From assembly GCA_023257145.1 (NCBI GenBank), contig JALRDA010000060.1:1-5757 (forward strand): a stretch of 5,757 nucleotides of DNA, read 5' to 3'. Every line of letters starts with the position of its first letter. Within the stretch, counting starts at the first letter, position 1. The notes below the pieces were generated by a model. The model had not been told where the DNA came from. It was given only the letters and a program-made list of their open reading frames with translations, and searched no databases. A program made the position numbers and the translations under genes. This DNA is from Candidatus Saccharimonadia bacterium. GTDB lineage: Bacteria > Patescibacteriota > Saccharimonadia > Saccharimonadales > Saccharimonadaceae. This document shows, piece by piece, positions 1 through 5,757 of the stretch.

Positions 1-1311
1 TTTTTGCTTATTTTGGCCCTTCTCAGCTCGTTTTTATTCTTTTCTCAGTCTGTCATGGCAGCGCCTGGAAAGATTAATTATCAAGGTCGATTAACTAGTT
101 CGAGCGGCACGCCAATGGCCGACGGTCAATATAATATGAAATTTCGAATATATGACGCCTCAACGGGTGGAGCGTTACTGTGGTCGGAGACGCGTGAGAC
201 GACTAACCGTGTGACGGTCACGGGCGGACAGTTTAATGTGCAGCTGGGTGCGGTGACACCAATTTCGAGCAGTGTTTTTAATGGTAATGCGACGTACTTT
301 GAAGTAGAGCTGCCAACACCAGCAACGGCAACGTGTTCAACTGCTGGTTGCGGCACATTTACCGAAGGTGCGATGACGCCGCGTCAGCCAGTGTCATCGT
401 CAGCCTACGCCTTGCAGGCGGAAAATGCTGCGACAGTTGGCGGTATTGCCAGTTCTAATATTGCAACCTTGAATGGTACTAATACGTTTAGTGGTGCCAA
501 TTCGTTTACCGGTGGCGTATCTTTTAGTAATGGGAGCGTTGCTTCGATGGGGATGTTTACCGATGGGTTTTTCCAGACGGCAAAATATATCGATATAAAC
601 GTGGATTTTCTAAAGATGAGAACGATCGATGGTGCCACGAATTTATTCTATGCAGACACTGCGGGTAGTATTGTCAAAGTAGGTACGAGTGCGACAGCGA
701 GCCTGGCGAATGTGCGACTACTAACAACCAGCGCCGAGTTTACGGGGACGGTGCGCGTAGGCACGGCAACCGATGGAGTTGATATATCTAGTACGAATGG
801 GGTGCAGCTTAGTGGGACGGCGCGCCGCACGAACTCTATTGTTTTGACTCCAGAATATGCAAATTCGGTCTTAGATGCAGGGTCGGGAAGCAATAATACC
901 GGCACCATGACTTCAAAATTTGACCTGACAAATCGTCGAAATTATTACAAATGGACAACGGCCTCAGCGACCGCTCAAAGTTATGACATTGTGGTCCAGG
1001 TGCCGATTCCAAGTAATTTTAGCGCCTGGGCTTCAACAGCGCCGGTCTCGATCGATACCTTTAGCTCGAATATTTCTACAGGTACAGTCACGGTTGAGGC
1101 GCGAGATACTGCTGGAGTGGTTGTCAGTGGTATGAACTTTGCGTCAGCGACGCCGACGGCTATAAATTCATGGCAGACAAGATCAACTGGGACGATATCC
1201 GGCACCTTTGCCGCAGGTGGATATATGACACTTCGTATTCGTATGGCTTCACCGACAAGCGGTGATGTCAGGATAAGTAATATAAAAATGGATTACTTGA
1301 GTAAGTGGTAA
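1..1311 (+). CDS. Secreted multi-domain surface protein with INYQGRL-type N-terminal domain (5'-partial)
   Basis: I do not recognise a named gene. The frame is open from base 1. The first possible start, TTG at 4, would give a signal peptide without its basic n-region, so the true start probably lies upstream. Numbering from that TTG, residues 2-18 are a hydrophobic export core with likely cleavage after VMA (19) or MAA (20). Residues 24-140 form a domain opening INYQGRL and closing MTPRQPVSSSAYALQA, a pattern I recall from bacterial surface proteins. It holds the only two cysteines, Cys111 and Cys116, a possible disulfide. Residues 140-278 are rich in Gly, Ser, Thr and Asn, with short repeats such as NTFSGANSFTGGVSFSNG, and suggest a beta-solenoid or fibre. 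Residues 279-435 are a beta-rich C-terminal domain ending NIKMDYLSKW. No LPXTG or other C-terminal anchor is present. The stop lies one base before the kelch gene, so the two probably share an operon. An adhesin or fibre role is inferred; no enzymatic motif is seen. Confidence 0.88.
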   Translation, partial: FLLILALLSSFLFFSQSVMAAPGKINYQGRLTSSSGTPMADGQYNMKFRIYDASTGGALLWSETRETTNRVTVTGGQFNVQLGAVTPISSSVFNGNATYFEVELPTPATATCSTAGCGTFTEGAMTPRQPVSSSAYALQAENAATVGGIASSNIATLNGTNTFSGANSFTGGVSFSNGSVASMGMFTDGFFQTAKYIDINVDFLKMRTIDGATNLFYADTAGSIVKVGTSATASLANVRLLTTSAEFTGTVRVGTATDGVDISSTNGVQLSGTARRTNSIVLTPEYANSVLDAGSGSNNTGTMTSKFDLTNRRNYYKWTTASATAQSYDIVVQVPIPSNFSAWASTAPVSIDTFSSNISTGTVTVEARDTAGVVVSGMNFASATPTAINSWQTRSTGTISGTFAAGGYMTLRIRMASPTSGDVRISNIKMDYLSKW

Positions 1312-1315
1312 TATG
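1305..1315 (+). promoter_or_regulatory. Stop-start junction without a clear Shine-Dalgarno (probable translational coupling)
   Basis: The TAA stop of the first gene (1309-1311) is separated from the ATG of the kelch gene (1313-1315) by a single T. The preceding bases, GAGTAAGTGG, contain no convincing GGAGG-like motif at the usual spacing, in contrast to the good one before the third gene. The ATG is followed by a basic and then hydrophobic segment, which fits a true N-terminus and supports this start. The likely reading is that ribosomes finishing the first gene re-initiate here, tying output of the two proteins together. This is inferred from spacing only. Confidence 0.6.
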
Positions 1316-4300
1316 AAGAATCTAGCACAAAAGTCAGCATCTATTGTACGGCGAGCATGGAAAATCGCCGTGCATCATCCCAAGGCGTTATTTTTAGCCG
1401 GAGTTATTATTGGTAGCTTTTTGGGCCATACTGTCAGCGTAATGATCACCGATGCGAGCTATCGTTTATCCGACAAATCAGTGCAGTTAATCGGTGGTGC
1501 GAACAAAAATCTGACTGATAAATTAAAACTTGATAAAAATACGGGCACCTACCGCTTTAACGCTGATGCAGTAACGCCGGAAATGTCTGGCGAGACTGAT
1601 CCATCCAAGATTGCTGCGATGCTTTCCAGTCGACAGCAGCAAACTGGTGGTGGCAGTAAGGATAGTAAAAATCTTTACGCCCTTGATTTGCCGATCGATC
1701 CTACCCAGGGGACGAAAATATATGACACAAATTCAAAGACATCGTTCAAACTGATTCCGGAATTTGAAATGGGCGCAGGCCGTACGGAAAGTGGACGGGT
1801 AGTATATCCGATAGATGAAGGTGGGCAAGCGGTCTATACCGTCAAGGCAAACGGGATTAAAGAGGATATTGTACTGCAAAAGCCGCGAGGGGATCAGTTG
1901 AGCTTTAAGTATAAATTGGAGTTGCCAAAAACGTTGGAGGCCCGGCTCGATGATCGTGGCAATTTAGGTATCTATAGTGTCGACCCATCTATTAGTAATG
2001 CAATCGCTGGAGCGTTGCAAAATGGTGCATCGTCAACAGATACCGAACGCTTAAAAGACGTACAGCAAAACGGGACGAAAAACTTTTTAACCTACCTTAT
2101 TCCGACGCCGACAATTATTCAGTCAGGTGATCAGCCGAACGGTCATGCCGCTAAAGCGATGTATAGATTGAATGGCGACCAGTTGACCGTAGAGACAACT
2201 GGCCTTGAAAAATTAATTTATCCAATCTCTATCGACCCGACCGTTGTAGTAACCAATACAGCCGATTTTACAGCGGGCGAAAACGAAGGAATGATTCAAT
2301 TTGATACAGACGCGATTAGCCGCTCAGTGGTGTCGGGTGGTGCGCTAGGCGGCTGGGTGGCTACTACAGCTCTGCCTACTGCGGCAGGCGGGGTTGTCTC
2401 GGTTGCGTATAACGGCTACTTATATGCATTGGGAATAGGTGTAACTACGACCGTTCTGTATGCGCCGATTAATAACGATGGCTCACTTGGAGTATGGACT
2501 GCGACTACTAGCTTTACGGGGGTATCACGCATAGCGCCTGCTGTAGCAGCGTATAATGGCTATCTGTATGTATTAGGCGGGAGTAGTAATAATGGTGTTC
2601 AGTACGCACCAATCAATACTGACGGTACATTGGGTGTGTGGGCGTCAACGTCGAGTTTTACGACAGGCAGGGGGTACGCAGATGCAATTGCCTATAATGG
2701 CTATCTGTACTTATTGGCAGGATCGACATCGACCAACACAGTTTTTAATGATGTTCAGTTCGCACCAATCAATGCGAATGGGACGCTGGGGGCTTGGGTC
2801 GCGACGACAAGTTTGCCTTCAGGACGAGACGAGACGTCAGTCGCTGTCTATAATGGGTATATCTATGTCGCCGCCGGTTACGCGCCATCAGGCACTCTAG
2901 CTGACGTTCAGTTCGCCCGGATAAATAGTGACGGAACGCTCGGTGCATGGACTGCAACGACCAGCCTAGGTTCAGCAAGTTATGGAATGGGACTTAGTGG
3001 AATGAATGGATACTTGTACTCCTATGGTGGGTCAAGTCAAAGCACTGTAAATTATGCCTTGATTAACGCTGACGGAACAGTCGGTACATGGGTCGCAACT
3101 AGTAATATGCTTAAAGCACGCAATGCTTTTGGAGCGACAGCGTATAACGGCCGATTATATGCCGTCGGTGGATATAACGGCGGGGCGCAGCAGGCGGACG
3201 TTGATGTGGCGAGTGTTGCTGCTATGCCGGCTTCAACCCTTAGTATGTCTGCGTGGGCGACAACAACCATCTTGGGAGCGGGATCGGGTAGTGCGACCGC
3301 CAGAGCGGCTACTCGACAACAGCATAGTTCGGTCGCATATAACGGATACTTATATTTAATAGGTGGTCAGGCGGGCACGACGCCGACAACAACAGTGCAT
3401 TACGCATATATTAGTGCTAGCGGGGACCTTGGTGCATGGACTGCGTCTACCAATCCTTTGCCTTTAGCTAGATTCGGACATAAGTCAGTGGTAGTCAACG
3501 GCTATATATATGTATTTGGTGGAACGGTAAGCGGTGCAGCATCGAACACAATTCTTTATTCGCTAATCGGTGCTAACGGACTTAATGGCACGTGGACATC
3601 CGTTACTCCGAGTGGGATTTCGTCTCAAAACCAGGCCGTTGCTGAATATAATGGATATTTGTACGTCTTGGGCGGCGGGACAGGTACAAATACCGTTCAT
3701 TATTCACTGATTGGCGCTAACGGCGCGCCAGGAGCGTGGACGGCAACAACGGTACTTCCAGTGACTATCTATTCGCACACATCAGTTGCCTATAATGGGT
3801 ATATTTACGTAATGGGGGGCACGACATCAAGCGGATCCAATAGCACTACCTATTATGCTCCAATTAATGCTAATGGGGCGGTCGGTGCGTGGAGTACGAC
3901 AACAAGCATAAGCATTCTTTCATCTAAAGATGACTTACATGCGTATCAAGGCTATCTGATTTTTAATTCCGACAGTCAATTGCGCGACGGTAGTTTCACT
4001 GAGTTCGATGGATTGATACGCTATGCTAAGATTAATGCCGACGGAACTATCGGTACATGGAATAACGGAACGGTATATACGAGTGATCGTAGTACAAAGG
4101 GTTCAGCCTTATATAATGGCTATCTTTATACGACTGGCGGCGTAGTGAACTCTGCGGCCCAAGGTGATACTTTGTTTGCTCGATTGACGGTCGGTGTTGC
4201 AGGCATGGGAAGCGTCGGTACTAGCAATGCTTGGCAATCCACGACAAATGTTAATAATATCGTCTATGGTCACCGATCAGTAGCTTATAACGGCTACTTA

Positions 4301-5563
4301 TATATTAACGGTGGGATTGCTGGGTCATTTAGCAATGCCACCAGATATGCGCCCATTAACAGTGACGGAACACTTGGTGCATGGACAACGGCAGCCAACA
4401 CTATGTCGACTCCACGGTATAAGCACGGCCTTGCGGTCTATAATGGCTATATCTATGCATCGGGCGGGCAGACATCTAGTGGCGTCTGGACTAATACCGT
4501 AGAGTACGCGCAAATATTAGCGGATGGCACACTTGGACCGTGGCAGTTATCGGCCAATTCTTTGGCCGGCGTTCGAGAGGGGCACGTGTCAGTAGCTTAC
4601 AATGGAAGACTTTATGTGATTGCTGGCGTGGCAGGAGCTTCCACTGTATTGGGTGATGTAGCGTACGCTACTATTAACGCCGATGGTTCATTAGGAACAT
4701 GGACAGCTACGACCAGTACTACGCCAGTCAATATGAGTGCAGGATTTGAGTACGGTGGGTACATTTATATCACAGGCGGAGCAAATGGTGTCTATGTATT
4801 GGATTCGGTGCGTTATGCTAAAATAAATGCCGACGGAACGTTAGGGGCATGGAGGACTTCCGAGACACGATTCATCCCTGGGTCCTCTCCTGGTCGTATT
4901 TCGCATGCCGCTGTCGCATATAATGGGTTTATGTATATATCAGGCGGTGAGCGTGTGGCCGGCACGGCACTCGGCGATATGCAGTACGCGCCAATCTATG
5001 GTGATGGTTCGATTGGTGAATGGAAGACGACCAATACTATTAGTACCGCTTCAGGAGGGCCAACGGCCTACACGAACCATAGCATGGCGGCATATAAGGG
5101 AAAATTATATATTGTTGGCGGCAGGGATGCGACGCCGACTACTTTAGCTACTTCATATGTTACAAGCGTTAATGCACCCAGCTTAACAGGTGTATACTCT
5201 AAGATAGTAAATTTAGGCCAAGAAAGTACATTGAATAGTATTACAATGAATGGTATTTCTCCTCCAGGCCAAAATATCTTGATGTTTAAGACGGCGGGAG
5301 CAGATGGAATATACGGAGCTTGGAAGTCGTCAAATTCATTGGCTGGTGCGCCAATTTCAAATGTAAAGTATATAATGCTGAGGGCCTCTTTGGACGATAG
5401 CGGTTCATCGAGTATTTTCTCATCTCTAGGACGCACGTCTTTATCTGATATAACTGTCGATTATACGCCTACTGTAGTTACAGGTCTCACGCCTGACAAT
5501 CGGTTGCGTCAAAATAAATATTTTGATTCAAGTGGGGTATTGCAGCCGCTGCAGACACAATAA
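1313..5563 (+). CDS. Giant secreted/anchored protein with 18 kelch-like blades (three six-bladed propellers)
   Basis: This 1416-residue protein has no named gene that I recognise. Residues 1-24 are basic (K2, K7, R13, R14, K17, K24) and 25-45 form one hydrophobic segment, either an uncleaved anchor or an export signal; no AXA cleavage site is clear. Residues 120-313 resemble the domain before the YD repeats in WapA/Rhs proteins, with GIKEDIVL at 181-188 and YPISIDPTVVV at 303-313. Residues 348-1293 hold 18 kelch-like blades of about 47-58 residues, core AYNGYLYVLGG, mostly joined by INADGTLGAW-type loops. Longer linkers follow blades 6 and 12. Residues 1294-1384 look like a beta-sandwich (VNLGQES, GIYGAW, YIMLRASL, LSDITVDY), followed by a tail with NRLRQNKYF and LQPL. 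I see no cysteine anywhere. It follows the first gene by one base and is probably co-expressed with it. Kelch propellers usually bind proteins or glycans; a surface-binding role is inferred. A galactose-oxidase-like enzyme is possible by fold, but I see no copper-site pattern or catalytic cysteine. Confidence 0.95.
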   Translation: MKNLAQKSASIVRRAWKIAVHHPKALFLAGVIIGSFLGHTVSVMITDASYRLSDKSVQLIGGANKNLTDKLKLDKNTGTYRFNADAVTPEMSGETDPSKIAAMLSSRQQQTGGGSKDSKNLYALDLPIDPTQGTKIYDTNSKTSFKLIPEFEMGAGRTESGRVVYPIDEGGQAVYTVKANGIKEDIVLQKPRGDQLSFKYKLELPKTLEARLDDRGNLGIYSVDPSISNAIAGALQNGASSTDTERLKDVQQNGTKNFLTYLIPTPTIIQSGDQPNGHAAKAMYRLNGDQLTVETTGLEKLIYPISIDPTVVVTNTADFTAGENEGMIQFDTDAISRSVVSGGALGGWVATTALPTAAGGVVSVAYNGYLYALGIGVTTTVLYAPINNDGSLGVWTATTSFTGVSRIAPAVAAYNGYLYVLGGSSNNGVQYAPINTDGTLGVWASTSSFTTGRGYADAIAYNGYLYLLAGSTSTNTVFNDVQFAPINANGTLGAWVATTSLPSGRDETSVAVYNGYIYVAAGYAPSGTLADVQFARINSDGTLGAWTATTSLGSASYGMGLSGMNGYLYSYGGSSQSTVNYALINADGTVGTWVATSNMLKARNAFGATAYNGRLYAVGGYNGGAQQADVDVASVAAMPASTLSMSAWATTTILGAGSGSATARAATRQQHSSVAYNGYLYLIGGQAGTTPTTTVHYAYISASGDLGAWTASTNPLPLARFGHKSVVVNGYIYVFGGTVSGAASNTILYSLIGANGLNGTWTSVTPSGISSQNQAVAEYNGYLYVLGGGTGTNTVHYSLIGANGAPGAWTATTVLPVTIYSHTSVAYNGYIYVMGGTTSSGSNSTTYYAPINANGAVGAWSTTTSISILSSKDDLHAYQGYLIFNSDSQLRDGSFTEFDGLIRYAKINADGTIGTWNNGTVYTSDRSTKGSALYNGYLYTTGGVVNSAAQGDTLFARLTVGVAGMGSVGTSNAWQSTTNVNNIVYGHRSVAYNGYLYINGGIAGSFSNATRYAPINSDGTLGAWTTAANTMSTPRYKHGLAVYNGYIYASGGQTSSGVWTNTVEYAQILADGTLGPWQLSANSLAGVREGHVSVAYNGRLYVIAGVAGASTVLGDVAYATINADGSLGTWTATTSTTPVNMSAGFEYGGYIYITGGANGVYVLDSVRYAKINADGTLGAWRTSETRFIPGSSPGRISHAAVAYNGFMYISGGERVAGTALGDMQYAPIYGDGSIGEWKTTNTISTASGGPTAYTNHSMAAYKGKLYIVGGRDATPTTLATSYVTSVNAPSLTGVYSKIVNLGQESTLNSITMNGISPPGQNILMFKTAGADGIYGAWKSSNSLAGAPISNVKYIMLRASLDDSGSSSIFSSLGRTSLSDITVDYTPTVVTGLTPDNRLRQNKYFDSSGVLQPLQTQ
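2354..3253 (+). repeat. Kelch block 1: six blades (residues 348-647)
   Basis: The block opens at Trp348 (GGWVATT). Its blade cores start at residues 365, 413, 460, 512, 563 and 610: AYNGYLYALG, AYNGYLYVLGG, AYNGYLYLLAG, VYNGYIYVAAG, GMNGYLYSYGG and AYNGRLYAVGG. Five blades are followed by a turn and Trp: INNDGSLGVW, INTDGTLGVW, INANGTLGAW, INSDGTLGAW and INADGTVGTW. The sixth lacks this loop and runs through VDVASVAAMPASTLS to the next block. Six blades with an open sixth linker fit one closed beta-propeller. The repeat is at protein level; synonymous codons differ freely between copies. Confidence 0.85.
3254..4231 (+). repeat. Kelch block 2: six blades (residues 648-973)
   Basis: The block opens at Trp648 (SAWATTT), 300 residues after the equivalent Trp348. 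Blade cores start at residues 675, 727, 778, 826, 877 and 933. The linker loops are ISASGDLGAW, IGANGLNGTW, IGANGAPGAW, INANGAVGAW and INADGTIGTW; the sixth blade has none and passes through FARLTVGVAGMGSVGTSN. Blades 8 and 9 share the variant SLIGANG, suggesting they arose from each other. Blade 11 is degenerate: AYQGYLIFNSD has lost the GG pair and is followed by a longer charged loop (RDGSFTEFDG). Confidence 0.83.
4232..5191 (+). repeat. Kelch block 3: six blades (residues 974-1293)
   Basis: The block opens at Trp974 (NAWQSTTN). Blade cores start at residues 991, 1042, 1095, 1146, 1202 and 1260: AYNGYLYINGG, VYNGYIYASGG, AYNGRLYVIAG, EYGGYIYITGG, AYNGFMYISGG and AYKGKLYIVGG. The five linker loops are INSDGTLGAW, ILADGTLGPW, INADGSLGTW, INADGTLGAW and IYGDGSIGEW. 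The sixth blade again lacks the loop and Trp, running through YVTSVNAPSLTG into the C-terminal beta-sandwich. The same five-plus-one layout in all three blocks argues for three separate propellers rather than one continuous array. Confidence 0.84.
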
Positions 5564-5581
5564 TGTGCACAATGGTATGAT
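5552..5581 (+). promoter_or_regulatory. Probable sigma70-type promoter with extended -10
   Basis: TATGAT at 5576-5581 matches the TATAAT -10 consensus at five of six positions and is preceded by TGG, giving an extended TGN -10. CAGACA at 5552-5557 matches TTGACA at four of six positions with an 18-base spacer. The -35 lies inside the last codons of the kelch gene and that gene's TAA stop falls in the spacer. Transcription would begin near 5588, giving a leader of about 17 bases that includes the ribosome binding site. This would let the third gene be expressed independently. Sigma-factor preferences of this lineage are assumed to be standard. Confidence 0.6.
5564..5571. promoter_or_regulatory. 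8-bp palindrome between -35 and -10
   Basis: TGTGCACA is a perfect palindrome lying directly after the kelch stop codon and within the spacer of the predicted promoter. The position would suit a repressor site, but it is short and could be chance. No second copy is visible nearby. Confidence 0.2.
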
Positions 5582-5592
5582 AGAAGGAATAT

Positions 5593-5598
5593 AGGGAG
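5593..5598 (+). promoter_or_regulatory. Shine-Dalgarno site for the third gene
   Basis: AGGGAG ends six bases before the ATG at 5605, a normal position and good strength. It decides the start: the next in-frame ATG at 5629 has no comparable motif upstream. Confidence 0.75.
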
Positions 5599-5604
5599 AA
5601 TCGA

Positions 5605-5757
5605 ATGGATAAGCAACGACCACGAGCAATGGACATTACGGCGCCGCGACATAATAATTCGCGCCGCGGCTGGAAAATGACGCGTAAAACCGCAATAGGG
5701 GCGATCATCAGTGTACTTGTTCTGGTGGGTGCATTTGCAGCCGTCTATGCTTATCAG
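5605..5757 (+). CDS. Single-pass membrane protein, N-terminal part only (3'-partial)
   Basis: Only the first 51 codons are in the window and the frame is open at the end. Residues 1-28 are strongly basic and polar (MDKQRPRAMDITAPRH, then RRGWKMTRK), and 29-50 form one hydrophobic segment (TAIGAIISVLVLVGAFAAVYAY). This predicts a cytoplasmic N-terminus, one membrane helix and an exported C-terminal part beyond the window. Arg/Lys flanking the helix fits the positive-inside rule. LytR-CpsA-Psr proteins, L,D-transpeptidases and other envelope enzymes commonly have this layout, but nothing here distinguishes them and I do not assign a function. It begins 41 bases after the kelch stop, with its own promoter and ribosome binding site, so it may be a separate unit. 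An 8-base direct repeat, GCGCCGCG at 5641 and 5661, lies within it and is probably incidental. Confidence 0.78.
   Translation, partial: MDKQRPRAMDITAPRHNNSRRGWKMTRKTAIGAIISVLVLVGAFAAVYAYQ

Noticed and set aside
2592..2900. Plus-strand shifted frame of 102 codons inside the kelch region
   Set aside because: It is a +1-shifted reading of the blade repeats. Its His/Gln/Arg/Trp-rich composition is not typical of a real protein, and the kelch frame is unbroken here.
2476..5020. INADGTLG-type loops as calcium-binding EF-hand or dockerin sites
   Set aside because: The loops have only one Asp and often Asn or Ser in its place, lack the full DxDxDG ligand set, and sit at regular propeller linker positions followed by Trp. 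They are better read as beta-turns between blades.
2354..5191. Galactose-oxidase or sialic-acid mutarotase (NanM-like) enzyme
   Set aside because: The kelch fold is shared, but the protein has no Cys for the oxidase cofactor, no visible copper-ligand pattern, and about three times the needed blades. A binding scaffold fits better.
5068..5436. 122-codon minus-strand open frame, and other minus-strand or shifted frames
   Set aside because: All overlap the two long plus-strand genes, show no recognisable domain or plausible start site, and are explained as shadows of strongly biased coding sequence.
5541..5553. Hairpin TGCAG-CCG-CTGCA near the end of the kelch gene as a terminator
   Set aside because: The stem is only five base pairs, lies within coding sequence and is followed by GACACAA rather than a run of T.
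1313..5563. Alternative genetic code (UGA as glycine)
   Set aside because: Both long frames end at TAA and translate cleanly with no in-frame TGA, and Gly positions in the repeats use GGN codons.
5641..5668. Direct repeat GCGCCGCG (two copies 20 bases apart)
   Set aside because: It lies in coding sequence for a basic segment, is read in different frames in the two copies, and is short enough to be chance in Arg/Pro/Ala-rich codons.

Overview
The window holds three same-strand genes: a secreted modular protein (cut at its 5' edge), a very large secreted or anchored kelch-type repeat protein, and the first 51 codons of a membrane-anchored protein that runs off the 3' edge. There are no RNA genes, CRISPR arrays or transposons, and no credible genes on the minus strand. 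The only non-coding stretch is about 41 bases (5564-5604).

The organism is most likely a bacterium of the Candidate Phyla Radiation / Patescibacteria, with Saccharibacteria-like the best guess. This is inferred from recall of protein style: an INYQGRL-type N-terminal domain, kelch blades of the form AYNGYLYVLGG plus INADGTLGAW, and a short C-terminal RLR..KYF....LQPL tail. No marker gene confirms it. Both complete stop codons are TAA and both long frames are free of in-frame TGA, so the sequence reads normally under code 11. There is no sign of the UGA=Gly code of Gracilibacteria/Absconditabacteria.

Layout. (1) Bases 1-1311: an exported protein with a signal peptide, an INYQGRL beta domain, a low-complexity Thr/Ser/Gly/Asn-rich probable beta-solenoid middle, and a beta-rich C-terminal domain. 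(2) Bases 1313-5563, one base after the previous stop: a 1416-residue protein with an N-terminal membrane segment, a WapA/Rhs-like pre-repeat domain ending in YPISIDPT, 18 kelch-like blades, a beta-sandwich and a short conserved-looking tail. The 18 blades fall into three blocks of six. Five blades in each block carry the linker loop (INADGTLGxW type) and the sixth lacks it, so the protein probably forms three consecutive six-bladed beta-propellers. (3) From 5605: a new gene with its own extended -10 promoter and a good ribosome binding site, encoding a basic N-terminus followed by one membrane segment.

Genes 1 and 2 are almost certainly co-transcribed and probably translationally coupled. 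Together they look like a cell-surface module for adhesion, host contact or glycan binding. That role is inference: no catalytic motif is visible in either protein. Gene 3 appears to start a separate transcription unit, and its function cannot be read from the part present.
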